Below are positions 25,354-33,960 of a stretch of 64,000 nt of DNA, one piece after another. The notes beneath the pieces are model-generated. The model was not told the DNA's origin. It saw only the letters and a list, made by a program, of their open reading frames with translations, and did not search any database. Position 1 is the first letter of the stretch. Each line of letters opens with the position of its first letter. Source of the DNA: Sphingomonas sp. Y38-1Y (GTDB lineage Bacteria; Pseudomonadota; Alphaproteobacteria; Sphingomonadales; Sphingomonadaceae); the NCBI RefSeq assembly GCF_032391395.1, contig NZ_CP135916.1, forward strand, positions 2,325,001-2,389,000. Direction: 5' to 3'. A program made the translations under genes and the position numbers.

Positions 25354-26097
25354 ATGGCCTTTTGCACCCATTGCGGCGCCCAGCTGCCCGCCGACGCCCG
25401 CTTCTGCCCCGATTGCGGAAAGCCCGCCGGCGCCCCCGCCGACACGGCGCCGGCCCCGCCGCCGGTCAGCCCGGCGCCCCCCGCACCGCCGATCGCCGAA
25501 CCGCGACCCAGCCCCGATCCCGGGCCGACGCCGATGGGCATGCAGCGGGAGGCGCAGCAGCGTCGCCGCGGCGGCTCCGGCGGAGGCGGCGGGCTGATCC
25601 TGCCGATCATGGTCGTGGTGGCACTGTTCGTCATCGGCATCATGCTGTGGTCGCAGCGCGACGGCACCCGCCCGATCGCCGGCACCGATACCGAGGAAGC
25701 GCAGGGCAAGGCGTCCGGCGAAGCGACCGCCAGGAACACCGGCGACGATGACGCGGCAACCGCACCCGAGGCGCGCACCGTCGACCTAGACAGCCCCGAC
25801 GACGCAACGAGGACGACCGTCATCAGCCTCGACCGCGCCTTCCGCGACGATCCGCAGGGTGCGCGCGCTCGCTATGCCGGGCCGGTGACCGTGAGCGGCA
25901 CCGTCGCCGCGCCGACCCCCGGCGCCGCGCCGTCGATCTCGCTCGAGGGGCGAATGCCGTTCAACTATGTCGTCGCCAATCTCCGCGATCCGTCGGGTTT
26001 CGCCGGCGCCGCGCGCGGCAGCGCCGTCACGCTCACCTGCAGCGGCGTCACCGCGATCGCCGGCACGACGATCCTCCAGGGTTGCGCGCTCGACTGA
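25354..26097 (+). CDS. Zinc-ribbon membrane protein with OB-fold tail
   Basis: A 247-residue protein. The N-terminal zinc ribbon is unmistakable: CTHCGAQLPADARFCPDCG gives four zinc cysteines. A proline-rich linker leads to one membrane helix (about residues 83-104, ILPIMVVVALFVIGIML). The extracytoplasmic C-terminal 100 residues (ARYAGPVTVSGTV to the final CALD) look like a tRNA_anti-like OB fold with a cysteine pair. GAGAGGAGC precedes the ATG. Such ribbon-helix-OB proteins are common but uncharacterised. Its operon partners suggest an envelope role. Confidence 0.8.
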   Translation: MAFCTHCGAQLPADARFCPDCGKPAGAPADTAPAPPPVSPAPPAPPIAEPRPSPDPGPTPMGMQREAQQRRRGGSGGGGGLILPIMVVVALFVIGIMLWSQRDGTRPIAGTDTEEAQGKASGEATARNTGDDDAATAPEARTVDLDSPDDATRTTVISLDRAFRDDPQGARARYAGPVTVSGTVAAPTPGAAPSISLEGRMPFNYVVANLRDPSGFAGAARGSAVTLTCSGVTAIAGTTILQGCALD

Positions 26098-26120
26098 GCG
26101 CGTTCGCAGCAGGAGCCAGG

Positions 26121-26456
26121 ATGATGACGAGCGCCCCCGTCTTCCCGATCGTCAACCGGATCGCCTTGATCCTGTTTGCGCTGGCACTGGCGCTGGTGAC
26201 CGCCATCGTCGCGCACGATCTGATCCAGGTTGCGCGCGGCTGCGCGCCGGGCGACACCGACTGCCAGCTGCGGATGCATCATTACCGCAGCAGCATCTCG
26301 CTCGGCGCATGGGTGGCGTGGCTCTGGGCGGTCGTCGCCCTGTGGTGGGCGCTGTCCCGCCGAGTGGCGGCGCGGGGACGCGCGAGCTGGTGGCTGGCGA
26401 TCTTCTGGCTGCCGCCGCTGGTTCTCGCCGCCTACGCGCTCGATCTGGCCTTCTGA
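26121..26456 (+). CDS. Small three-helix membrane protein
   Basis: A 111-residue membrane protein with helices near residues 9-33, 58-78 and 88-108. The loop after helix one has two cysteines (RGCAPGDTDCQL) facing one side of the membrane, possibly a disulfide. The ATG has AGGAGCCAGG upstream. It is 23 bp after the zinc-ribbon gene and 4 bp before the diheme cytochrome gene, so it may help assemble or anchor that protein. No family recognised. Confidence 0.72.
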   Translation: MMTSAPVFPIVNRIALILFALALALVTAIVAHDLIQVARGCAPGDTDCQLRMHHYRSSISLGAWVAWLWAVVALWWALSRRVAARGRASWWLAIFWLPPLVLAAYALDLAF

Positions 26457-26460
26457 GCCG

Positions 26461-28092
26461 ATGCGCAAGCGGCTTCTCCTGCCGATCGGCGCCGTCGCGA
26501 TCGCCGCGGCGCTGCTCTGGGCCGGATCGCGGCCGGTGGGCGAAGCCGCGACGCGCTCGCCAGTCGCCGCCGATGCCGGCATCGCGGCGAGGGGCGCGGC
26601 GGCATTCGAGGGCGCGGCGTTCGGCGGCATCAGCATGGATGCACTCGACCGCAACGCCCTCCCCTGGCGCCTCGTCGCCGCGGCACTCGTCCTCGACGAA
26701 CAGGCGCGCGACCCCGGCGCCCTGGTCGAACCCGCCACGCTGTCCCGCATCCTGGCGCGCTTCGGCTTCCTGACAGAGGCCAAGGTCGCGAACCGCCCCG
26801 CCGGCGTCGGCGAGCGACCCGGCGGCATGCCGCTCGGCCTCACCGCGGGCGACGTCGCGCCGGTGGGCGGCAGCGTCGTCCGCGTCGCCAATCTCGGCTG
26901 CGCGGCATGCCATGCCGGCGTCGCCTATCGCGCCGACGGCAGCCCCGATCCCGGCCGCGCGGTGCTCGGCATGCCCAACAGCTCGCTCGACCTCGAAGCC
27001 TACACGATGGCGGTGTTCGTGGCCTTGCGTCGCCATACCGGCGACGACCGCCTGCTGCCCACCGCCGCCGCGCTGTTCCCCGAAATGGGCTGGCGCGAGC
27101 GGACGAGCCTGCGCTTCCTCATCCTGCCGCTCGTCCGTCAACGGCTGGGCGAGCTCGACGGTCGCGACCGTCCGCTGCCCTTCCCCAATGGCACGCCGGG
27201 AAGCACCAACGGCGTCGCCGCGCTCAAATCGGCGCTGGGCCTCCCGCTGCTGGGCGGCGGGATGGCCGATGTCGGCACGGTGTCGATTCCCGAACTCGGC
27301 GACCGCGTGTGGCGGACCCGCCTGCTCGCCGACGGCGCCTACGGCGTTCCGGGCGAGGCGGCGCGGCCGACAACCGAGGCGGACCTCACCCCGGCCCACC
27401 TCGATGCGCTCGGCGCGATCACGACCTTCTTCACCGTGCCGAGCATGGGCGTGCATCCCGACGCCGCGATCGACGCGCTGGGCGATGCCGATGCGGTGAT
27501 CGGCTTCCTCAAGGCCTATCGTCCCGCCCCCTTCCCCGGCGTGGTCGACTCCGCACGTGCCCGAACCGGCGCCACGATCTACGCGCGGAATTGCGCCGCC
27601 TGTCATGGCGATTATCGCATCGTGGGGCGCCGCGCACGACTGGCGCGCTTCCCCAACTGGATCGGCGAGGTCGGCACCGATCCGCTGCGCGCAACCGCGT
27701 TCGACCGCGCGCTCGTCGATGCGGTGGGGCGCAGCGCCTATGCCAGGCGGATCAGCGTCTCGGTCGGCAAGGGCTATGCCGCGCCGCCGCTGACGGGGCT
27801 CTGGGCGTCGGCACCGTACCTCCATAACGGGTCCGTCCCGACGCTCGACGCGCTGCTTTCGCCCGAACGGCGGCCGCTGCGCTTCCAGGTCGGCGGCCAC
27901 GCGCTCGACTTCGATCGCGTCGGCCTGCGCCTCACGCCGGACGGGCGCTATCCGGCGGGCTACCGGCCCTTTTCGCGGCCGGTGTGGCTCGACGCCCGCC
28001 GGCCCGGCCGCGGCAATAGCGGCCATACGTTCGGTGCCGAGCTGCCCGACGGCGACAAGCAGGCGCTGATCGCCTTCCTCAAGCTTCTCTAG
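26461..28092 (+). CDS. Diheme c-type cytochrome (RoxA/peroxidase-like)
   Basis: A 543-residue exported cytochrome with an N-terminal membrane/signal segment. Two heme-binding motifs are seen, CAACHAG near residue 147 and CAACHGD near residue 378. The sequence YAAPPLTGLWASAPYLHNGS close to the C-terminal heme is the hallmark of the RoxA/RoxB and diheme-peroxidase-like superfamily. RoxA cleaves polyisoprene; whether this protein is an oxygenase or an electron carrier cannot be read. It ends the operon and its stop overlaps the stop of the convergent nitroreductase gene by 3 bp (CTAG). Confidence 0.82.
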   Translation: MRKRLLLPIGAVAIAAALLWAGSRPVGEAATRSPVAADAGIAARGAAAFEGAAFGGISMDALDRNALPWRLVAAALVLDEQARDPGALVEPATLSRILARFGFLTEAKVANRPAGVGERPGGMPLGLTAGDVAPVGGSVVRVANLGCAACHAGVAYRADGSPDPGRAVLGMPNSSLDLEAYTMAVFVALRRHTGDDRLLPTAAALFPEMGWRERTSLRFLILPLVRQRLGELDGRDRPLPFPNGTPGSTNGVAALKSALGLPLLGGGMADVGTVSIPELGDRVWRTRLLADGAYGVPGEAARPTTEADLTPAHLDALGAITTFFTVPSMGVHPDAAIDALGDADAVIGFLKAYRPAPFPGVVDSARARTGATIYARNCAACHGDYRIVGRRARLARFPNWIGEVGTDPLRATAFDRALVDAVGRSAYARRISVSVGKGYAAPPLTGLWASAPYLHNGSVPTLDALLSPERRPLRFQVGGHALDFDRVGLRLTPDGRYPAGYRPFSRPVWLDARRPGRGNSGHTFGAELPDGDKQALIAFLKLL

Positions 28093-29060
28093 ACGAGCAG
28101 TTCGTCGATCGGACGGCGCGCCCGTGCGGGTTGCTCCCCGATAGGCCGCCGCCCAATGCGGAACGCGCTGACGATCCGCCGGTCCTCGCCCAGCCCCGCC
28201 GCTCGCACCACCGCTGCCGCCGCCTCTTGATCGTCCGCCAGCGCGGCGAGCACCGCGGCGCCGAACCCCGCCGCCTCGATCCGCAGCCACAGGCGGTAGA
28301 AAGCGGCGCCGCTATCGAACGGCGCTTCGTCCGCGGGTCGATGAAACACGACCAGCCCCGCCGCGCCCGCGATCTTCGCCCCCTCGGCGAGCAGCGGCCG
28401 CGCCAACCCGATGCGATCGAGCAGCCGAAAACCCGGGCCGAGCACCAGCGCCGCCCCCCGCGCCTCGATCGATCCCATCGCCATCGCCTCGGCATTGAGC
28501 CCGTCGGTCGCCCAGCGTGGATGCCCCCGGTCGAGCCGCATCCACGACAGGAGTTCGCCGCGAAAACCACGCTCGCGCATGAAGCCATAGCTCGCCGCAT
28601 CGTAACGCTTTGCGAGCCGCTTCAGCGTCGCCGGATCGGTGAGCACCGCCGCATCGTCGGCCGCCAGTGCCGCCGCAGCACGGCGATCCTCCGGCGACGG
28701 CGCCGCGAACTTGCCGCGCCAGGATCGCCGCGCCTCGACCGCTGCCGCCAGCGGATCGCCCTCACCGCCCGCCACCAGCCGCCACCCGGCAACCCCGCGC
28801 AACATCGCTTCGTCGCCCGGCACCCCGACGGGCACCAACGCCAGCCCATGCCGCCCGGCGGCGATCCGCATCCCCTCCGCTGCCGCGCCCAGGCTGATCC
28901 CCGCATCATTGCCGCGCGGATCGCCGACCGTCAGCCGGCAGCGCACATCCTCGAACAGCGCGAGCCCGTCATCGTCCACCAGCCGCCAGCGCGCGGGCTG
29001 GACGTTGTGGACGCTCGGCGCCAGCGCCGCCTCCGCCACCAGCGCGCGGCGATCGATCAT
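28089..29060 (-). CDS. Acg-type nitroreductase-family protein
   Basis: A 323-residue protein with the start pattern of Acg-like nitroreductases: LAPSVHNVQPARWRL, then RGNDAGISLGAAAEGMRIAA. A second half (RLWLRIEAAGFGAAVLAALA, late RIGRRP) completes the fused-dimer fold. FMN binding is expected but Acg proteins can lack reductase activity and instead sequester flavin. It is the last gene of the five-gene E1-like operon and overlaps the GNAT gene by 4 bp. In peptide-modifying systems an E1-like and a nitroreductase protein work in series, but no such chemistry is proven here. Confidence 0.78.
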   Translation of the reverse strand: MIDRRALVAEAALAPSVHNVQPARWRLVDDDGLALFEDVRCRLTVGDPRGNDAGISLGAAAEGMRIAAGRHGLALVPVGVPGDEAMLRGVAGWRLVAGGEGDPLAAAVEARRSWRGKFAAPSPEDRRAAAALAADDAAVLTDPATLKRLAKRYDAASYGFMRERGFRGELLSWMRLDRGHPRWATDGLNAEAMAMGSIEARGAALVLGPGFRLLDRIGLARPLLAEGAKIAGAAGLVVFHRPADEAPFDSGAAFYRLWLRIEAAGFGAAVLAALADDQEAAAAVVRAAGLGEDRRIVSAFRIGRRPIGEQPARARRPIDELLV

Positions 29061-30148
29061 GCGAGACCCTTGCGAAACAGATGAAGGTGGTGGAGCGGCC
29101 GCGCGCCGAGCTTCTCCATCTGGCGCAGGCTCGCCGCATTGACGTCGGCGATCCAGGTGATGCCGAGCTGCCGATAGCCCGCCTCGCGCAGGGCCGTCAC
29201 CGTCCGCGCGAGCATGCCGCCCATCAGCCCCTGCCCGTGCATCGCCTGTGCCACCGAATAGAAGATGATGACCGCGCGCCGACGCCTCAGCCGATAGCGT
29301 AGATAGTGGAATGGGGTCGTCAGCCCGATGCGGGATCGGGTGGCGGCGAGCAGGCCGTTGAGATCGGGGATGCAGATGATCGTCCCGACCGGCCGCCCCT
29401 GATGCAGCAGCACCGACGACAGCCGCGGGTCGAGGATCGACATCATCTCGCCCGCCTGAAAGCGGAACTCCTCGGCAGTCAGCGGCACGAACATCGGATT
29501 GTCGGCGAACCCGTCGTTCAGCACCGCCCGCGCCTCCTCCATCCGCTCGGCAAAGCTCGCCTTGACGATGGGCGCGAAGGCGAAGTCGCCCCCGATCGGA
29601 CGCAGGCCATCGATCCGCGCGTCGGCGAGGTCGAGCTCGAACGTCCGCATCGGGAAGAAGCGCTCGAACCCGTTTGCCTCCAGCATGCGCGGAACATGCG
29701 GCGGATTGACCACCATGTCGGTATAGGCCGGGCGACCGAAGCCACCGGTCATCACGCCGCATTGCTGCATCGCGGTCAGGTTGAAGTTGCCGACCAGCTC
29801 GGCCTCTCCCTGCTCGCGCGCGAACCGCTCCGCCGCACCGAGCAGTGCCGCGCCCGCCTCGGCATCGTCGGCGCAATCGAAGAAGCCGAACTGCGCGCGC
29901 CGCGTGCCGTGGACGACGTTCGACTGTCGGTGGACATGCGCGATGATCCGGCCGATCGGCCGGCCGCCGCGATGCGCGGTCCAGAAGGCGTAAGGGTTGC
30001 CGGCGGTCCAGAGCGGGTTGGCCGTGGGATCGAGCATCCGCCGCATGTCGCTCCGGAGCGGCGAGACATAGCCGTCCTCGGGCGCATAGGCGTTGAACGG
30101 CGCCTCGAAAAAGGCATCGACGTCGCCTGTCCGAAGCTCGATCGTCAT
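29057..30148 (-). CDS. GNAT acyltransferase, YghO-like
   Basis: A 363-residue acyltransferase. The N-terminal half contains RSDMRRMLDPTANPLW and GRIIAHVHRQSNVVHG with a late GFFDCADD, the pattern of the YghO-like family. The C-terminal half carries a GNAT core (AQAMHGQGLMGGMLARTV as acyl-CoA loop and the end LGARPLHHLHLFRKGL). The usual YghO length is about 370 residues. Substrate is unknown. ATGA overlaps tie it to the nitroreductase downstream and to the membrane protein upstream. Confidence 0.8.
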   Translation of the reverse strand: MTIELRTGDVDAFFEAPFNAYAPEDGYVSPLRSDMRRMLDPTANPLWTAGNPYAFWTAHRGGRPIGRIIAHVHRQSNVVHGTRRAQFGFFDCADDAEAGAALLGAAERFAREQGEAELVGNFNLTAMQQCGVMTGGFGRPAYTDMVVNPPHVPRMLEANGFERFFPMRTFELDLADARIDGLRPIGGDFAFAPIVKASFAERMEEARAVLNDGFADNPMFVPLTAEEFRFQAGEMMSILDPRLSSVLLHQGRPVGTIICIPDLNGLLAATRSRIGLTTPFHYLRYRLRRRRAVIIFYSVAQAMHGQGLMGGMLARTVTALREAGYRQLGITWIADVNAASLRQMEKLGARPLHHLHLFRKGLA

Positions 30149-31269
30149 GCGGGTCGCTCCACCAGTCGCGCAGCCAGCTCGATCTCGGCATCGAGCGCCG
30201 CCCCCGCAAGCCCGCCCGCGTTGATCGCGAGCAGCCGTGGCGGCACCCGCGACAGCCGCAACAGATGCGTCGCCTGCGCCGCCTGGAGCAGGTCGCGCGC
30301 GGCGTCGCCCGCCCGCTCGCCGGCGATCACGCGGCGGCGAAGCAGTTCGGCAAGGCTCGCTTCGGGATAGGCGGCAAGCGCCTGTCCCTCGATCACGCGC
30401 CCGCCCGCGAGCAGCGGATGCGCCGACAGGATCGCGGCGGGCTCGTCACTCTCGACCCGCGCGAGCGCCGCGACCAGTCCCGACGCGCGCGTCCGCCGCC
30501 CCGCCGCCCGCTCGATCAGCAACAGCAGCGCGGCGACCGCCCAGCCGGCGACGGCCAGCCTGGCCACCGTCTCGTCGGGCAGTGCCGGCAGCATCAGCAG
30601 CGCCGCGAGCACCAGCACGCCGCTCGCCCCCGATGCGACAGCGATGTCGGCCAGCAGCCCCGCGGGCGTGCCCCGATCGATCGTCAGCCGCGACGCGGCC
30701 AGCACCAGCAGCAGTATCGCGACGACCCCGCCGCGCACGGGCAGCGCGGGGAACAAGGCGACGAAATCGGTCAGCGCCAACGGAATGGTGAGCACCAGCG
30801 CGAGCAGGAACGTGTCCGCGGTCCGCCGCTCGGCCGGCCCCAGCCCGCCCCGCTCACGTACCAAAAGCGCGATCATCGCCGCGAGCATCACCGACTGGTA
30901 CCCCGCGAGCGCCAGCACCGCGCCGTCGCTCCAGACCAGCCCCAGCGTCACCGCGACCCCGCTGAACACTAGCGCCCCTCCCAGCGCCAACAGCTTGACG
31001 CTTCGCGGCGCATGGCGGCGGCAAAGCTCCTCGACCAGCCGCACGGCGGCCAGCGGCAGCCAGGCCGCGACCACCATCAACGCGGCGATCACCGGCGCGC
31101 TCGGGCTTAACGCGGCGAGCAGCCGGAACGCCAGCAACCAGGCGGTCAAGGTGTAGAGCGCGCGCAGGCGAGCGCCGACCGCCGATCCCGCCCGCGCGAC
31201 GCTCGTCCGCGCCACGAGCAGCGCGGCGAGCGCGAGCAGTGTGACGAGCGTCTCGACCGAAGCGATCAC
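30145..31269 (-). CDS. Polytopic membrane protein of E1-like operon
   Basis: A 374-residue protein with about eight or nine hydrophobic helices over residues 1-270 and a soluble alpha-helical tail (VAALARVESDEPAAILSAH onward). The GTG start at 31269 overlaps the ThiF stop by 4 bp (GTGA); longer readings only shadow the ThiF gene. No transporter signature is visible and I do not recognise the family. Position inside a tightly coupled operon suggests it anchors or exports the product. Confidence 0.72.
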   Translation of the reverse strand: MIASVETLVTLLALAALLVARTSVARAGSAVGARLRALYTLTAWLLAFRLLAALSPSAPVIAALMVVAAWLPLAAVRLVEELCRRHAPRSVKLLALGGALVFSGVAVTLGLVWSDGAVLALAGYQSVMLAAMIALLVRERGGLGPAERRTADTFLLALVLTIPLALTDFVALFPALPVRGGVVAILLLVLAASRLTIDRGTPAGLLADIAVASGASGVLVLAALLMLPALPDETVARLAVAGWAVAALLLLIERAAGRRTRASGLVAALARVESDEPAAILSAHPLLAGGRVIEGQALAAYPEASLAELLRRRVIAGERAGDAARDLLQAAQATHLLRLSRVPPRLLAINAGGLAGAALDAEIELAARLVERPA

Positions 31270-32138
31270 GCCATCATCTTCTGCATGAACCGCCGTACCG
31301 CAAAGCCGCGCATCGCGGCGATTGGCGTCGGCTTCGGCCCCTCGACGCGCATCCTGTGCGGGTTGAAGAAATAGCCGCGATGGTCGGTACCGCCTGAGCG
31401 CCCGAGGATGACGCGGATCGCCTCCTCCGCCATCATCGTCCCTGCCATCGTCACCATTGTCGCAAAGGAGAAGCGCGATCGCTTGCCCGCCGCGACCTCC
31501 GCGGCGATGTCGAGGTCGACATGCGCGTGGCTGCTGCTGTGCGTCAGCACATATTCGATCTCGCGCTGGAGGCATTCGGTGCGCATCTCGGGCGTCACCG
31601 CCGTCCAGTCGACGCCGACGGTCGGATAGCCAAGCCGCGCTTCCGGTCGCGGCGCCTCGGGCCGGACTACCGTCACCGAGGGGAGCGGCGAGGCGTACGC
31701 ATCGATCACCGTTCGCCCATGCGCCGCCGCGCGGCGATAGAGGTGCACGCCCGCCGCCGCGTCGTCCATGCCGTTGACGATGACGTCGCTCGCGGGGACC
31801 AGCCGCTCCAGCGCGTCCGTCCACTCGGCGCCGAGCAGTTCGATCTCCGCCTCCGGATTGATGCGCAGCGCCCCCGCCCGCGCAGCCGCCGCCTTGTCCT
31901 GTCCAACCGTGTCCAGCGTCGCGAACAGCTGGCGGTTGAGGTTCGACACCTCGAACGTGTCGATATCGGCGATGGCGAAGCGGCCGACACCCGCGCGCAC
32001 CAGCGCCATGAACGCTGCACCCCCCATCCCGCCGACGCCGGGGATCAGCACACGCGCCGCGCGCAGCCGCGCCTGCTCCGCCTCGGTCACGAAGCCGCGG
32101 TTGCGCGTCGTCATCTCGTCATAGCGGAACTCGGTCAT
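31266..32138 (-). CDS. ThiF/MoeB/E1-like adenylyltransferase
   Basis: A 290-residue E1-superfamily enzyme. The ATP loop VLIPGVGGMGGAAF is at residues 30-43, the Asp of FAIADIDTFEVSN and the NRQ motif (68-70) follow, and SDVIVNGMDDAA marks the end of the Rossmann fold. Unlike MoeB and ThiF it lacks the two CxxC zinc pairs, and no ubiquitin-like partner ending in GG is seen nearby. Adenylation of a carboxylate on a peptide or small molecule is the expected reaction. A candidate thiol is the cysteine in MRTECLQRE. Both ends overlap neighbours by 4 bp. Confidence 0.86.
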   Translation of the reverse strand: MTEFRYDEMTTRNRGFVTEAEQARLRAARVLIPGVGGMGGAAFMALVRAGVGRFAIADIDTFEVSNLNRQLFATLDTVGQDKAAAARAGALRINPEAEIELLGAEWTDALERLVPASDVIVNGMDDAAAGVHLYRRAAAHGRTVIDAYASPLPSVTVVRPEAPRPEARLGYPTVGVDWTAVTPEMRTECLQREIEYVLTHSSSHAHVDLDIAAEVAAGKRSRFSFATMVTMAGTMMAEEAIRVILGRSGGTDHRGYFFNPHRMRVEGPKPTPIAAMRGFAVRRFMQKMMA

Positions 32139-33082
32139 CGCGCGGGCCTCAATCGATCAAGGGGTTTGTCGGCGGCGAGCCACTGGACCATCGGCGCGAC
32201 CACCGCCTGGATGCCGAGGACGAGGCCCTGCACCGCCAGTTGCGGGATCGCGCTGCGCGGCACGCTCTTCGCCATGAAGCGCCGCGCGGTGGACAGGTCG
32301 ATGCGCCCGATCTGCAGCACGTCGTCGCCGCGGTCATAGTCGAGCGCCTCGGCGCAGAAGCGGTTGTAGCGATCGTCGCGGTGCTTGGCGGCGACGTCGA
32401 ACCGCTTCTTCAGATTGTCCGAGCCGCCGGTATAGGCGTCGGTGATAACCTGACGATCGGCATCGAAACCGGCATCCTCGCCCACCCCAAACGCCCCCCG
32501 CTCCCCCCGCATGATCTGGTGCGCCAGGTGGCGGTGCGCGAAGCTCGCCTGCGTGCCTGCCTGCGCCGGGAAGACGTCGTCGAACGTCTCGGCGACCATG
32601 CCGACGACCGCGGGCACCTGCGTCACGCTGCTGATCCAGAGCGGGCGGAGCCCCCGCCGGACGAACAGCGCGAAACAGGTGAGGCCATAGAGGATCCACG
32701 ACAGCCCGCCGCTGCGCTCGGCCGGATCGACCATGACCAGGCCGAGGTGCAGCACCTCATGGGGCACGCCGCCCCGCTCCACCCGGAGCAGCGGCATCGC
32801 GTTGAACGCGACCGGCCGGCCGTCGCTCGCGCGCCGCACCAAGGTGACGACGCTCCGCTCCCAGGCGGCGCCATCCGGCGCGAACAGGCCGTAGTCGAGC
32901 TGCCGCCCATCCAGGCACGCGGCGACGACCGCTCGGCAGGCGGCAGTCAGCTCAGCCAACGCAGCCGGCGACAGCGCCAGCGCGGGCCGCTCGACGATCT
33001 CGACGCGGTGATCGCGCCCCGACCGGAAGCCGAGCTGGAGATACCGTCCCGTGAACGCCGCGAAGATGGCAATCGACCGCAC
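32135..33082 (-). CDS. Putative GNAT-like acyltransferase, first gene of E1-like operon
   Basis: A 315-residue protein. The GTG at 33082 has GGGAGGCGCG just before it; an ATG 18 codons earlier has no ribosome site. The middle resembles a GNAT fold: EVLHLGLVMVDPAERSGG as the acyl-CoA approach, then WILYGLTCFALFV and PLWISSVTQVPAVVGMV. The C-terminal helix (VQGLVLGIQAVVAPM) may be amphipathic. Family assignment is weak; it could be an N-acyl-amino-acid-synthase-like protein. Its stop overlaps the ThiF start by 4 bp. Confidence 0.62.
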   Translation of the reverse strand: MRSIAIFAAFTGRYLQLGFRSGRDHRVEIVERPALALSPAALAELTAACRAVVAACLDGRQLDYGLFAPDGAAWERSVVTLVRRASDGRPVAFNAMPLLRVERGGVPHEVLHLGLVMVDPAERSGGLSWILYGLTCFALFVRRGLRPLWISSVTQVPAVVGMVAETFDDVFPAQAGTQASFAHRHLAHQIMRGERGAFGVGEDAGFDADRQVITDAYTGGSDNLKKRFDVAAKHRDDRYNRFCAEALDYDRGDDVLQIGRIDLSTARRFMAKSVPRSAIPQLAVQGLVLGIQAVVAPMVQWLAADKPLDRLRPAR

Positions 33083-33168
33083 CGCGCCTCCCTTAGCTTC
33101 GTTGGACAGACAGAACGAATTGGCCGCAATCCGCAAGGGGTTTGCGGCATCATGGGATCGCTGGTCGC

Positions 33169-33942
33169 TCAGGGCGCGCGGACGGCGCGCCAGCCCTCGC
33201 CATCGATGCTCGTGTCGCCGACGCGGCCTTCATAGGTGCGCCCGGCATGAACGAAGCGCAGGCGATCGCCGCGCAGCACGACCTCATTCAGCAACCCGCC
33301 GCCCAGCGTGCCGGCGACCTTCTGGTACCGCTGGTCGAGGTCGAGCGGGGCGCGGGTTCCGTCGGCCCGCATGAGCGTCCAGCGGCCGCCGACCACCGCC
33401 GGGACGATCCACAGATACACGCGGCGCGCATCGAGATTGACGAAGAAGTCATGCGTCCAGTCGCCCATGTCGAAGGCGTGGGAAACGACGCGCGCGCCCG
33501 GCTGCATCTCGTTAAGGATGCGCGGGCGCAGCCGCAGGTTGACCTCGGGCATCAGGTAGAGCGTCAGCACGTCGGCATCGCGCAGCCGCGTCTCGAACAA
33601 ATTCTCGCGGCGAAAGCGGACGCGCTGCGCCACCTCCGCCTCCCGCGCGCGGAAATTGGCGCGGGCGACGAGGCGGGTGTCGATGTCGACGCCGATCGCC
33701 GTGGCCCCGCGCCTGCCCGCGGCGATCGGGATGCGGCCATCGCCCGATCCCAGGTCTAGGACGCGCTCGCCGGGCTTCACGTCTGCAAGGTCGAGCATCG
33801 CCGCGACGATCTCGTCGGGGCTCGGCACATAGGGCGCGTCGCGCGCCTGATCGGGCGCGGCGACGACAGCGATGGGCAAAAGCCAGAGCATTGCCGCGGT
33901 CGTAGCCGGTCGAGCGCCGTGGGCAAGCCCCGGCCGGATCAC
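33169..33942 (-). CDS. Class I SAM-dependent methyltransferase, possibly exported
   Basis: A 257-residue protein. The SAM motif I is VLDLGSGDGRIPIAAGRRG, followed by AIGVDIDTRLVARA and YLMPEVNLRLRP, as in a group of bacterial and archaeal methyltransferases of unknown target. Oddly, the N-terminus has a signal-like stretch (MLWLLPIAVVAAPDQA) before the domain, and the C-terminus has an added beta domain with VVGGRWTLMRAD. The start is uncertain: GTG at 33942 or ATG at 33891, both with weak ribosome sites. It lies 18 bp downstream of the ferritin-like gene. Confidence 0.72.
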   Translation of the reverse strand: MIRPGLAHGARPATTAAMLWLLPIAVVAAPDQARDAPYVPSPDEIVAAMLDLADVKPGERVLDLGSGDGRIPIAAGRRGATAIGVDIDTRLVARANFRAREAEVAQRVRFRRENLFETRLRDADVLTLYLMPEVNLRLRPRILNEMQPGARVVSHAFDMGDWTHDFFVNLDARRVYLWIVPAVVGGRWTLMRADGTRAPLDLDQRYQKVAGTLGGGLLNEVVLRGDRLRFVHAGRTYEGRVGDTSIDGEGWRAVRAP

Positions 33943-33960
33943 CGACCGGGGCTGCTCGGT

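Noticed and set aside
28089..33082. Azole-peptide (TOMM) cluster
   Set aside because: A nitroreductase and an E1-like protein are present, but there is no YcaO protein or precursor peptide.
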